Part shown: positions 34,682-44,159 of the stretch, piece after piece | Layout: every line of letters begins with the position of its first letter | Position numbering within the stretch: position 1 is the first letter of the stretch | Source: CBDHEY01 sp965262305 | GTDB taxonomy: Bacteria; Pseudomonadota; Gammaproteobacteria; Pseudomonadales; Cellvibrionaceae | NCBI GenBank assembly: GCA_965262305.1 | Contig: CBDHEY010000004.1 | Location: forward strand, 1,116,001-1,180,000 | Direction of reading: 5' to 3' | DNA: 64,000 nucleotides | The notes under the pieces: generated by a model | Told to the model about the DNA's origin: nothing | What the model saw: the letters and a program-made list of their open reading frames with translations, nothing else | Database searches by the model: none | Program-made: the position numbers and the translations under genes

Positions 34682-36619
34682 ATGTCTGATTCCAAAGTTT
34701 ATCCCGTCAATGACGCCTTTGCGAGCATGGCTCATATAAATCAAGAGCAATATACAGCAATGTATAAATCATCTATTGAATCTCCCGAAGCATTTTGGGC
34801 AGAGCAAGCGGAGTCCTTCTTAGACTGGATAACGCCCTGGACCGAAGTGCGCTCATTTGATTTTTTAAAAGGTGAGGCAAGTTGGTTTAAAGGCGGCAAA
34901 CTTAATGTTTCAGCGAATTGCATTGATCGCTATTTGCCGAAGTACGCAGACCGGGTGGCGATTATTTGGGAGGGGGATCAGCCTGGGGACGATAAAAAAA
35001 TCACCTATCAAATGCTGTATTCTGAGGTTTGTAAGCTCGCAAATGGACTAAAACAGCGAGGTGTAAAAAGGGGTGATCGAGTCTGTATTTATATGCCGAT
35101 GATTCCAGAAGCGGCTTTTGCCATGTTGGCCTGTACGCGTATTGGCGCGATTCATTCAATTGTGTTTGGTGGATTCTCTCCAGAGGCTTTAAAAGACCGG
35201 ATTAACGATTCTGATTGCTGTGCCGTGATCACAGCTGATGAAGGTGTTCGCGGAGGTAAAATTATTCCATTAAAAGGCAATACAGATAAAGCAGTTAATC
35301 ATTGCCCTAGCGTCCACACTGTTCTGGTTGTAAAACGCACGGGTGGTGCAATCGAATGGAATGGCGATAAAGACGTTTGGTATCACGAATTGAAAGAAAA
35401 GGTGTCGAGCGAATGTGCCCCGGAGCCGATGGATTCAGAAGACCCGCTTTTTATACTTTATACATCTGGCTCAACAGGTAAGCCAAAAGGTGTATTACAC
35501 ACTACGGGCGGTTATTTGCTGCAGGCCGCGATGACGCACAAGTATGTGTTTGACTACAAAGATGGCGAAGTTTACTGGTGTACGGCAGACGTTGGTTGGG
35601 TCACTGGGCATTCCTACATTGTATATGGGCCTTTGGCAAACGGTGCGACGACGCTTATGTTTGAGGGTGTGCCCACCTATCCAGATGCATCACGCTGCTG
35701 GCAAATATGTGATAAATATAAAGTTGCTCATTTCTACACAGCTCCAACCGCTATTCGCGCATTGATGGGACAGGGTAATGACTATGTCACCAATACATCA
35801 AGGTCGTCTATCAGGGTTCTTGGTACGGTAGGGGAGCCAATTAACCCTGAAGCATGGGATTGGTACTATCGTGTTGTTGGCGATTCGAGATGCCCTATTG
35901 TTGATACCTGGTGGCAAACTGAAACCGGCGCGCACATGCTTACCCCCTTACCGGGCGCGCACGATCTGAAACCTGGTTCGGCATGTTTTCCATTTTTTGG
36001 AGTAGAGCCCGTTATTTTAGATGCAAATGGTCAAGAGCTGGAGGGTGAAGCGGAAGGTAATTTAGCAATTAAGGCGTCATGGCCAAGCCAAATTAGAACA
36101 GTTTACGGCGATCACGAACGATTAGTACAAACCTATTTTTCGGCGTATCCAGGCTATTATTTTTCTGGGGATGGCGCCAAGCGAGATAAAGATGGATATT
36201 ATTGGATAACCGGTCGAGTTGATGATGTAATCAATGTTTCCGGCCATAGAATGGGCACAGCAGAAGTTGAAAGCGCACTCGTGCTGCATGAAAGTGTGGC
36301 TGAAGCCGCGGTGGTGGGTTTTCCTCATGATATTAAAGGTCAAGGAATATATGCCTTCGTGACCCTTATGACGGGAGTTGAATCTTCAGATGCGTTACTA
36401 AGCGAGCTCATTAAGCAGTGTGTTACTGAAATTGGTCCAATCGCTAAGCCTGATTTAATTCAATGGGCTCCAGGGTTACCAAAAACACGCTCAGGAAAGA
36501 TTATGCGGCGTATCTTACGCAAGATTGCAGCAAATTCTATCGATGAGCTTGGGGACACCTCTACATTGGCGGATCCTTCTGTTGTAACAGGACTTATCGA
36601 AAATCGATTGAATAAATAA
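34682..36619 (+). CDS. acs: Acetyl-coenzyme A synthetase
   Basis: Activates acetate to acetyl-CoA via acetyl-AMP. 645 residues, normal for Acs. Motifs: LFILYTSGSTGKPKGVLHTTGGY (ATP loop), TWWQTETGAHMLTPLPG, YYFSGDGAKRDKDGYYWITGRVDDVINVSGHRMG and the C-terminal PKTRSGKIMRRILRK containing the lysine that is acetylated for control in this family. ATG at 34682 sits eight bases after GGGGAG; a GTG at 34673 would add three residues. Stand-alone gene ended by a strong terminator. Confidence 0.97.
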   Translation: MSDSKVYPVNDAFASMAHINQEQYTAMYKSSIESPEAFWAEQAESFLDWITPWTEVRSFDFLKGEASWFKGGKLNVSANCIDRYLPKYADRVAIIWEGDQPGDDKKITYQMLYSEVCKLANGLKQRGVKRGDRVCIYMPMIPEAAFAMLACTRIGAIHSIVFGGFSPEALKDRINDSDCCAVITADEGVRGGKIIPLKGNTDKAVNHCPSVHTVLVVKRTGGAIEWNGDKDVWYHELKEKVSSECAPEPMDSEDPLFILYTSGSTGKPKGVLHTTGGYLLQAAMTHKYVFDYKDGEVYWCTADVGWVTGHSYIVYGPLANGATTLMFEGVPTYPDASRCWQICDKYKVAHFYTAPTAIRALMGQGNDYVTNTSRSSIRVLGTVGEPINPEAWDWYYRVVGDSRCPIVDTWWQTETGAHMLTPLPGAHDLKPGSACFPFFGVEPVILDANGQELEGEAEGNLAIKASWPSQIRTVYGDHERLVQTYFSAYPGYYFSGDGAKRDKDGYYWITGRVDDVINVSGHRMGTAEVESALVLHESVAEAAVVGFPHDIKGQGIYAFVTLMTGVESSDALLSELIKQCVTEIGPIAKPDLIQWAPGLPKTRSGKIMRRILRKIAANSIDELGDTSTLADPSVVTGLIENRLNK

Positions 36620-36660
36620 AGTTTCTGGGATACATTCAACGATTATCAATAGACCCTAAG

Positions 36661-36685
36661 GGGTGGCTTAAAGCCACCCTTTTTT
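36661..36685 (+). terminator. Intrinsic terminator after acs
   Basis: Stem GGGTGGCTT/AAGCCACCC followed by six T. Confidence 0.93.
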
Positions 36686-36724
36686 ATTTACCCAATGAAT
36701 GTTGGGGCTGAGGTGGAGGAGCCT

Positions 36725-37174
36725 ATGAAAGTAGAAGAAAATAAAGTTGTATCTATTCACTACACGTTGACACTTGAAAGTGGTGAAATCGTTGACTCAA
36801 CCGAAGGTGCCGATCCTCTAGATTACATAGCGGGGGTTGGGAACATTATTCCTGGTTTAGATTCAGCGTTAATGGGCTGCGAAGTGGGTGATTCAAAAAA
36901 AGTGACGGTTCCAGCTTCGGAAGCTTACGGAGAAGTTGACGAAAACCTAATTCAAGCACTCCCGAGAGACATGTTTACAGGCGTCGAAAAAATTGAAGTG
37001 GGCATGGAATTTCAAGCACAAAACGAAAGTGGGGATGCACAATATGTTGTTGTAACGAATGTTACTGAAGAGGAAATCACAGTCGATGGTAATCATGAAT
37101 TTGCGGGAAAAACCCTAAATTTTGATGTGACCATTGATGCAATTCGAAATGCAGCGGAAGATGAGCTTGATTAA
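36725..37174 (+). CDS. FKBP-type peptidyl-prolyl isomerase, SlyD-like
   Basis: 149 residues. FKBP domain with inserted IF flap as in SlyD: KVVSIHYTLTLESGEIVDST, DYIAGVGNIIPGLDSALMG, KVTVPASEAYGEVDENLI, then the flap and return strand NHEFAGKTLNFDVTI. The histidine-rich metal tail of E. coli SlyD is absent; the tail is short and acidic. Folding helper in the cytosol. ATG at 36725 is chosen because GGAGG lies five bases upstream; an in-frame ATG at 36695 lacks such a site. Confidence 0.9.
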   Translation: MKVEENKVVSIHYTLTLESGEIVDSTEGADPLDYIAGVGNIIPGLDSALMGCEVGDSKKVTVPASEAYGEVDENLIQALPRDMFTGVEKIEVGMEFQAQNESGDAQYVVVTNVTEEEITVDGNHEFAGKTLNFDVTIDAIRNAAEDELD

Positions 37175-37230
37175 GGTAAGCTCAATTAATAGAAGTACCT
37201 CTGGTTTAAGATAGAAAAATAGGAGTTTAA

Positions 37231-38595
37231 GTGGACGAAAAAATTTCTTGCAAAGTTACGCCTAAGCACACTCTAGCGATACTCTCACAGCATGAAGTTT
37301 CTCGCTTGGCAGAAATTCAAGATGATAAAATTTATGAGACCTTTCGCCGTTGCGCGCTTGCGGTATTAAACACAGGTGGTGAGACAGATAGCACGCACGA
37401 AGTTTTAAAAGCATTTGAAGATTTTTCGATTTCGATAATTCAGCAAGAACGTGGAATTAAGTTAGATATAGAACAGGCTCCTGCCAATGCATTTGTTGAT
37501 AATAAAATTATTCAGGGAATTCAAGAACACCTATTCTCTGTGTTGCGAGATATACTATTCGTAAACAATGAACTTCAGCAAAATCGTGATGTAGATTTTC
37601 AAACCTCAGAAGGTATCACCAACGGCGTATTTCATATTCTACGCAATACAGGTTTGATGAAACCGAATTCGCCAGTCAACTTAATCGTTTGTTGGGGTGG
37701 TCACTCGATCAATGAAATTGAATATGATTATTGCAAGGAAGTCGGTTATCAAATGGGATTGCGCGGCTTAGATATTTGCACTGGTTGTGGCCCTGGTGCG
37801 ATGAAAGGTCCAATGAAAGGTGCAACGTTTGGGCATGCAAAACAGCGTCGACAAGGTCGTTATATTGGAATAAGTGAGCCAGGAATTATCGCGGCCGAGT
37901 CTCCAAATCCAATAGTAAACAACTTAATTATTATGCCCGATATTGAAAAACGTCTAGAAGCATTTGTGCGGGCGGGGCATGGTATTATTGTTTTTCCGGG
38001 TGGTGTTGGTACCGCAGAGGAAATTCTTTATTTGCTTGGGATTCTTCTTGATCCAAACAATTTAGACCTCCCTTTTCCTGTAATATTTACAGGTCCTGCA
38101 TCGGCTAAACCCTACTTTGATCAAATTGATAATTTCATTAGCGCTACTCTTGGTGAAGAAGCGCAAAAAAAATATGAAATCATTATTGATGATCCAGTTT
38201 TAGTTGCTCAGAAAATGGTATCGGCAATGGAAGTTGTGCATGATTATCGTAGGTTGACCCAAGACGCTTTTTATTTCAATTGGGTATTAAATATCGATAA
38301 GGATTTTCAAGAACCTTTCAGCCCTAATCATGAAAAGATGGCTCGTTTAAACTTACGACAAGATCAGCCAATTAATGAACTTGCGTGTAATCTAAGGAAA
38401 GCCTTTTCAGGCATTGTTGACGGAAATGTTAAGGAGCATGGCGTAAAGGCTGTTGCAGAAAAAGGGCCATATGAAATTACCGGTGACGAGGAAATTATTA
38501 AACCTCTCGGAAAATTACTTGAATCTTTTGTTGAACAAAAGAGAATGAAGATTCCTACTCAGGAATACATTCCGTGTTATAAAATTGTTGGATGA
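37231..38595 (+). CDS. ppnN: Nucleotide 5'-monophosphate nucleosidase, LOG family
   Basis: 454 residues, matching the long PpnN/YgdH form rather than short LOG proteins. Central Rossmann-like LOG domain with LIVCWGGHSINEIEYDY, DICTGCGPGAMKGPMKGATFGHAKQRR and the catalytic FPGGVGTAEEILYLLG motif. It cleaves the base from nucleoside monophosphates; E. coli PpnN is controlled by (p)ppGpp. GTG start after AGGAG. Confidence 0.93.
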   Translation: MDEKISCKVTPKHTLAILSQHEVSRLAEIQDDKIYETFRRCALAVLNTGGETDSTHEVLKAFEDFSISIIQQERGIKLDIEQAPANAFVDNKIIQGIQEHLFSVLRDILFVNNELQQNRDVDFQTSEGITNGVFHILRNTGLMKPNSPVNLIVCWGGHSINEIEYDYCKEVGYQMGLRGLDICTGCGPGAMKGPMKGATFGHAKQRRQGRYIGISEPGIIAAESPNPIVNNLIIMPDIEKRLEAFVRAGHGIIVFPGGVGTAEEILYLLGILLDPNNLDLPFPVIFTGPASAKPYFDQIDNFISATLGEEAQKKYEIIIDDPVLVAQKMVSAMEVVHDYRRLTQDAFYFNWVLNIDKDFQEPFSPNHEKMARLNLRQDQPINELACNLRKAFSGIVDGNVKEHGVKAVAEKGPYEITGDEEIIKPLGKLLESFVEQKRMKIPTQEYIPCYKIVG

Positions 38596-38658
38596 GAATA
38601 GCGTTTTGAGATTTAATTAATCTCATATGCTTTCTGGTATAGGTTGAGTTATTACTAC

Positions 38659-39234
38659 ATGTCTGATAAAGAATCATTCGAAGGTTTAATTGGAGACGAT
38701 GTTCAGCCAATAAAAGTTGATGCGCGAGCTGATCTTAAAAAAAGCGCAGATTCTAAAATTAGCCAAGAGAATCGACGCAAGTCTGCAACTGATACAATCG
38801 AAACAAAAGAAGACCCTCTGGACTCTGAACCCATCAATATGGTCGACCCACTAGACGTGTTAGAGTTTAAGCGACCTGGTGTTCAAAATGGTGTTTACCG
38901 AAAGCTTCGTTTAGGCCAATATGATATTGAAGCGAGATTAGACCTGCACAAGATGACGGTTGAGTATGCGCGAAAAGCGGTTTATCGTTTTGTCAGCGAT
39001 TGCATGGATAACGACGTACGAACGGCACTTGTAACCCACGGCAAAGGAGAGGGGCGTGATACGCCAGCTTTGTTAAAAAGCTGCGTCGCTCATTGGTTGC
39101 CTCAGATAGAGTCAGTTTTAGCGTTTCATACAGCCCAAAAGCAACACGGAAGTTATGGAGCCACTTACGTTTTGCTCAAAAAGAGTGAGCGCAAAAAGCG
39201 AGAAACCAGAGATAGTAACACCTCTGGGAGATGA
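38659..39234 (+). CDS. Smr-domain protein (SmrA/SmrB-like)
   Basis: 191 residues. Charged N-terminal region (1-80) and a C-terminal Smr domain with LDLHKMTVEYARKAVYRF, VTHGKGEG (nuclease-associated HGxG motif) and LAFHTAQKQHGSYGATYVLLKK. Smr proteins are endonucleases; SmrB cleaves mRNA at collided ribosomes. Whether this one is SmrA- or SmrB-type I cannot tell. ATG at 38659 preferred over a TTG at 38644. It follows ppnN at 63 bases. Confidence 0.85.
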   Translation: MSDKESFEGLIGDDVQPIKVDARADLKKSADSKISQENRRKSATDTIETKEDPLDSEPINMVDPLDVLEFKRPGVQNGVYRKLRLGQYDIEARLDLHKMTVEYARKAVYRFVSDCMDNDVRTALVTHGKGEGRDTPALLKSCVAHWLPQIESVLAFHTAQKQHGSYGATYVLLKKSERKKRETRDSNTSGR

Positions 39235-39403
39235 CCTGATTAATAAGCGTCGAGATCCCTAACTCCTTTCTTGTTCTCTATGTCTCTGTCCCGAATAGAC
39301 TCCGTTTTTGCTTCGTTTTCTTAAGTAAGACAGGAATTTTTGTTTATTTTGCTTATCGAGCTATAACTTAGAGATAGCATAAAAAACAGGAATTCCTCGG
39401 TAT

Positions 39404-41434
39404 ATGGCGCATGGTTTTAAGAAAGCACCTTTTTATTTAGTAGGGTTATTATTGTCAGGTCATAGCCTGTCTCAAGATATTACTGCAGTAGACATGATTG
39501 ATATTCCATTGGAAGCATTGATGCAGATGGAGGCGATTGTGGAGACGGCTTCAAAGAGCGATGAGAAGTTATTAGATACGGCGGCGGCCGCTTTTGTAAT
39601 AACGCATGAAGATATTACTAGACTGGGAATTCGTTCAATTCCAGAAGCTCTGCGGCTGGCTCCTGGGATTCAAGTGGCACGTATTGGCAGTAATTCTTGG
39701 GCGATTGGCTCGCGAGCGGTTAATAGCTTTTTCTCACAATATCTTTTAGTGCTCATTGACGGACGAAGTATCTATTCATCTCTTTTTAGTGGTGTTAGTT
39801 GGGATGAGCAAAATCTCACTTTGGAAGATATAGAAAAGATTGAAGTGATTAGAGGCCCTGGCGGCAGTGTGTGGGGAGCGAATGCCGTCAATGGTGTTAT
39901 TAATATTCTGACAAAGGATGCAGGGCTTAACGTTGGGGTCGAGCTTGTTGCTGGGGCTGGAGAAGGCGTTAATAAGTCTTACCTTGCGGGTAGGTTGAGC
40001 CGTAAGCTAGAGAATGGAGCTTTTAGTATATCGATGAATCGGACTGAAAATGGTGAGCTTGATGGCACTAATTTCGATATTCAGGATCAAGCATGGGACA
40101 GCCAAAGAATAAGTTTATACTTCGACCAAACCGACGATAAATATGACCTTCAACTCGATGCAACTTATTCTGAAGTGGAGTCAAACCCTTTATGGCCCGT
40201 CATATCTTTGGAGCCACCATTTTTTTCCAGCGCCGCTCCAGACGAAAATAAAAAGCACTATTATATCCAATCAAGCTATGCTAGAAATATTGGGGAAAAT
40301 ACGAGATTTCTTAACCGAGTGTCGTTTGACAGAACGACAAGGCAATCTAATTTATTGGATTGGAATTCTCAAAATACCGATATTGATATTGAACTATTAT
40401 TTTCCCCGTTAAAAAATTATTCTATTAATCTTGGTTTTAATACCCGATTCGCAGAAAGTGAATATATTAACAATGGTGATTTTGTTGTCACGTTAAGCCC
40501 TCCTAAAGCAACCAACGAACGTTACAGTTGGTTTATACAAAACAAAGTTGATGTAAGCTCGAAATTACAAATTTTACTCGGTGCGCGTTTAGATCAGGAT
40601 TCCGAATTTGATACCGCATTTCAACCTTCGTTTCGGTTTTTGTATAAAAGAGATGCTAAACATAGAATTTGGGGCGCGATTTCTCAAGCGCAAGGAGCGC
40701 CGTCTAGGATAGTTTCAGGTGATAGTGTGACTGAGCTTTTCGCCTTACCGGGAAGTGCTGAAACTAACTTCTTGCCGATTTTAGTGACAACCGCCCCCTT
40801 GGATGATGAATTGGAAAACGCCGAGTTGACATCGTATGAAGCAGGTTATCGTTTTATAAATTTAAGTAAATTTGAATTGGATTTTACGATTTTTCATAAT
40901 GAATATAAGCGTTTATTAGGTGATGGGGGGATTGCAGATCCGCAACCAAATTTTTCTGGACCAATCCCCTTTGTTGAAAGCCGAGCTTCTTTTGATAGCA
41001 GCCGAGAAGATACGATAACAGGCGCTGAGCTCATTATGAATTGGCCTATCAATAAGCATATTAAAACTCAATACGCGAGTACTTATACAGATGATCCTAT
41101 TGATACCGACATTGTTAGTTCTGGCACCGGGAATATCACCCAGACCTCCCCTAAGTGGCAGCACTCATTGAGAATAGATTGGGAAATCTACAACAATCTA
41201 TTTTTATCAACTTGGTACAAATATGTGGGTGAGCTTGATGGAACGCCTGTTGGAAGTCGAGAATCATTTAATATCAATTTTATATGGTCAATAACCGATG
41301 ATATTGAATTGTCTTTAATTGGAAAGAACTTGACGAATGAAGGGCGTATTGAATACCAGCGAGAAGTTGCTCGTGTAGAGGATTTCGAAATTCCTTCCTC
41401 TTGGTTTGCTATATTGGATTGGAAGATTAACTAG
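39404..41434 (+). CDS. TonB-dependent receptor, YfiR-associated family
   Basis: 676 residues. Signal peptide ending near SLSQD; then a conserved N-terminal DIPLEALMQMEAIVETASKSDEKLLDTAAAAFVIT stretch; plug domain with ALRLAPGIQVARIGSNSWAIGSRAVN, LLVLIDGRSIYSSLFSGVSWDEQ and IEVIRGPGGSVWGANAVNGVINILTK; then a 22-strand-type barrel. This receptor subfamily recurs beside DUF4154/YfiR genes and signalling enzymes, as it does here (YfiR-like gene 12 bases after its stop). Ligand unknown; a sensing role is inferred from context. Confidence 0.85.
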   Translation: MAHGFKKAPFYLVGLLLSGHSLSQDITAVDMIDIPLEALMQMEAIVETASKSDEKLLDTAAAAFVITHEDITRLGIRSIPEALRLAPGIQVARIGSNSWAIGSRAVNSFFSQYLLVLIDGRSIYSSLFSGVSWDEQNLTLEDIEKIEVIRGPGGSVWGANAVNGVINILTKDAGLNVGVELVAGAGEGVNKSYLAGRLSRKLENGAFSISMNRTENGELDGTNFDIQDQAWDSQRISLYFDQTDDKYDLQLDATYSEVESNPLWPVISLEPPFFSSAAPDENKKHYYIQSSYARNIGENTRFLNRVSFDRTTRQSNLLDWNSQNTDIDIELLFSPLKNYSINLGFNTRFAESEYINNGDFVVTLSPPKATNERYSWFIQNKVDVSSKLQILLGARLDQDSEFDTAFQPSFRFLYKRDAKHRIWGAISQAQGAPSRIVSGDSVTELFALPGSAETNFLPILVTTAPLDDELENAELTSYEAGYRFINLSKFELDFTIFHNEYKRLLGDGGIADPQPNFSGPIPFVESRASFDSSREDTITGAELIMNWPINKHIKTQYASTYTDDPIDTDIVSSGTGNITQTSPKWQHSLRIDWEIYNNLFLSTWYKYVGELDGTPVGSRESFNINFIWSITDDIELSLIGKNLTNEGRIEYQREVARVEDFEIPSSWFAILDWKIN

Positions 41435-41446
41435 TCGAGTTAGATT

Positions 41447-42010
41447 TTGAATTTAATCGTATTACGTAAATTGCGAAACTTGATCATGTTAATGATATTA
41501 ATTGGGGCAAGTTCGCTATTTTTATTTTCTAACTGCCTGATGGCTCAGGGAAAAATAGAGTCACTTAAGGCAGCATATATTTTCTATTTTGTAAGATTTA
41601 CTGAGTGGCATTTTTCTGTAAAAAGAAACGATTCTGAAGAAATTATATTGTGTTACGACGGCAGTAAAAAGTTATTGGAAAGGGAGCTGCGATCTATAGC
41701 AAAAAAGTCGAAAGATAGTAGTACAAAATTAGATCTTATTGTTTTAGATGAAGTATCACGTGAGAACATCAAAGAATGTGACATGACGTATTTTTCCGAT
41801 GAGAATTATAACCTGATACTTGGTGAGGGGCTGGACACTTCAGGTTTGTTGGTTATCACTCATACGAAGAATGATAAAATCAAAGGTGTAATTAATTTTT
41901 CGTTGGATCGCTCTAGACTCAGTTTTGAAATTGATCGAAGAAAAGCACGCCGTTCAAAATTGGAGATTAGTTCTAAATTGCTCACGTTAGCGAATAAGGT
42001 AAAAAAATAG
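41447..42010 (+). CDS. YfiR-like periplasmic regulator (DUF4154)
   Basis: 187 residues: N-terminal membrane segment/signal (about 10-33) and a DUF4154 domain beginning KAAYIFYFVRFTEWHF, the family's best-conserved part, and ending in an SKLLTLANKVKK tail. In Pseudomonas, YfiR holds the diguanylate cyclase YfiN inactive from the periplasm; here the next gene codes for a membrane c-di-GMP enzyme, so the same logic is likely. TTG start at 41447; an ATG at codon 14 would also leave a signal peptide. Confidence 0.8.
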   Translation: MNLIVLRKLRNLIMLMILIGASSLFLFSNCLMAQGKIESLKAAYIFYFVRFTEWHFSVKRNDSEEIILCYDGSKKLLERELRSIAKKSKDSSTKLDLIVLDEVSRENIKECDMTYFSDENYNLILGEGLDTSGLLVITHTKNDKIKGVINFSLDRSRLSFEIDRRKARRSKLEISSKLLTLANKVKK

Positions 42011-42019
42011 GTTTGATGA

Positions 42020-44104
42020 GTGAAGAAAATATTTGATATAACTCGGCTCGATCGTATCAAAGTTAAACTTGTTTTTATTATTATGATTTCGTCCTCTATT
42101 GGGCTTGTACTATTTTCGGCGATATCAATAGCATATCAAATTAACTCTTTGAATAAGCAAATACGGTCACATATTCAATCTCAAATTGATTTGTTGGCAA
42201 CTAATCTGGTTGCACCTGTTTTGTTTGAAGATGAAGAGTTTACGGTAGAAATTTTACGCTCAATTGAAGTAGATCCGAACGTCGTATCTGTGGAAGTCTA
42301 TTCAGATAATTCTGACTTTGAAGTATTTTTGGTTAATACCAGCTCTAGAATTCGATTAGAACGTGCTGACTTAAATCCTGTAGCTCGAATCTTTGTAAAA
42401 ATGTTTCGGAATGTTTCGGAATATGAAAAAAATATTGTTGATAAAGGTGATATCTTAGGTATTTTAAAACTTTATGTAAATAATCAAAAAGCCGTATCTC
42501 AAATAACAAATCTTTTGCTTTCTTTTATTTTCTTACTATTGGTTACTTTATTTGTCGTGTTTTTAGTGAGTTTAAGACTGCAAAGGCTAATTACTCAGCC
42601 CATTGAAAAACTGGGTGAAATATCTAAAAAAGTCTCTACAACTAAAGATTATAGTTTAAGGGTCAAAATTGATAGTAATGACGAAATAGGTCTTGTTTCT
42701 CAAGATTTCAATATTATGCTCGACCAGATTCAACAGCGTGATCTTATGCTGGAGAGCAAGGTTCAGAATCGCACTTTAGAGTTAGAGCAGCTCGCAGAGG
42801 AATTTCGACATAGAGCATATCACGATTCTCTTACGGGCTTGCCCAATCGAGCCTTGTTGACCGAAAAATTTCCTAAAGCGGCTGTTCATGCTAATCGTAT
42901 TGGCAAAAAGATTGGCTTGTTACTGATTGATGTAGATAACTTTAAAAATATCAATGATACCATGGGACATGAATTTGGAGATGAGTTATTGAAAATTCTC
43001 GCTTCTAGATTAACACGGAATTTACGTGGAGAAGACTTGGTCTGCAGATTGGGCGGTGATGAATTTATTATTTTAGTTGAAGAACTAAAGGATATTACTG
43101 ATCTGGATATCATTGGTAATAATTTATTTAAAAGTTTAGATAAGGATATCGTTGTTAAAGGCAAGAGACTTGAGGTTGGAATCAGTGTTGGTGGTGCCCT
43201 TTATCCAGACCACGGTGAAGGTTTAACAAAAATTAAACGCGCCGCAGACATTGCTATGTATCATTCTAAGGATGCTGGGAAAAATCAATATCATGCATTT
43301 GAACCAAAGATGGAAGAAGCGGCTATACATCGTCTTACCGTACAAAACGATCTTAAAACTGCGATTTTGAAAGAGCAGTTAGTCATCTATTATCAACCTA
43401 AGATTGACAGTAAAAAGAAAAAAGTGGTGGGCTGCGAAGCGCTTGTGCGTTGGGAACATCCTCAGTTTGGTTTGTTGTTTCCAGATACTTTTATCCCTTA
43501 TGCGGAGGAGTCTGGACAAATGCAGCTTGTCGATTACTATGTACTGGAAAAAGCATTCGAGCAAGCTGCCATTTGGGCAAAAAACGGAACACCCTATGTG
43601 GTTGCGATAAATGTGTCTGGTGTACATTTTCGTAATCACAGATTAACAACAAAGATTGTTCATTGTTTGGGTAAATATAAATTGGACCCGTCGTTGGTCG
43701 AAATAGAACTTACTGAAGCCGTTTTAATTGCAGACCCCAAAATTGCTTTGGAGATAGTGAAGGTCATTAAATCGTTGGGAGTTCGTATCGCTTTAGATGA
43801 TTTTGGAGTTGGTTATTCTTCTCTAAGTTATTTACGTACTTTCCCTGTTGATACCATAAAACTAGACAAGTCATTTGTTATTGGGTTGTTGCAAAATGAG
43901 CAAGATAAAAAATTAACCAAGGGTATTATTTCATTAGCCCGTGGCTTGGAATTAGACGTAATTGCAGAAGGCGTTGAGACCAAAGAGCATGCTGACTATC
44001 TGGCCAATATCGGATGTGATTGCCATCAAGGCTATTTTTATTTGAAACCCTCGCCTCTAAAGCCTTTTGAAACATGGGCAAAAAGTATCAATTTCGAAAA
44101 ATAA
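42020..44104 (+). CDS. Membrane GGDEF-EAL protein with periplasmic sensor and HAMP domain
   Basis: 694 residues. Transmembrane helix (about 13-37), periplasmic sensor (38-165, CHASE8-like by position), second helix (165-190), HAMP (190-245), GGDEF domain (about 265-425) with intact RLGGDEF, EAL domain (435-690) with intact GCEALVRWEHP, ELTEAVLI, DDFGVGYSSLSYLRTFP, KLDKSF and AEGVETKEHA. Both active sites look complete, so it may make or degrade c-di-GMP. YfiN-like in layout but with an added EAL half. GTG start ten bases after the YfiR-like gene. Confidence 0.87.
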   Translation: MKKIFDITRLDRIKVKLVFIIMISSSIGLVLFSAISIAYQINSLNKQIRSHIQSQIDLLATNLVAPVLFEDEEFTVEILRSIEVDPNVVSVEVYSDNSDFEVFLVNTSSRIRLERADLNPVARIFVKMFRNVSEYEKNIVDKGDILGILKLYVNNQKAVSQITNLLLSFIFLLLVTLFVVFLVSLRLQRLITQPIEKLGEISKKVSTTKDYSLRVKIDSNDEIGLVSQDFNIMLDQIQQRDLMLESKVQNRTLELEQLAEEFRHRAYHDSLTGLPNRALLTEKFPKAAVHANRIGKKIGLLLIDVDNFKNINDTMGHEFGDELLKILASRLTRNLRGEDLVCRLGGDEFIILVEELKDITDLDIIGNNLFKSLDKDIVVKGKRLEVGISVGGALYPDHGEGLTKIKRAADIAMYHSKDAGKNQYHAFEPKMEEAAIHRLTVQNDLKTAILKEQLVIYYQPKIDSKKKKVVGCEALVRWEHPQFGLLFPDTFIPYAEESGQMQLVDYYVLEKAFEQAAIWAKNGTPYVVAINVSGVHFRNHRLTTKIVHCLGKYKLDPSLVEIELTEAVLIADPKIALEIVKVIKSLGVRIALDDFGVGYSSLSYLRTFPVDTIKLDKSFVIGLLQNEQDKKLTKGIISLARGLELDVIAEGVETKEHADYLANIGCDCHQGYFYLKPSPLKPFETWAKSINFEK

Positions 44105-44159
44105 AAATACTACTCATTTGCTTTGTTATTTCAAAAAAAGCGTCAGGTGGTGTCCAGCC

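Noticed and set aside
38607..38625. TGAGATT/AATCTCA hairpin as terminator between ppnN and the Smr gene
   Set aside because: AT-rich short stem without a T-run; too weak.
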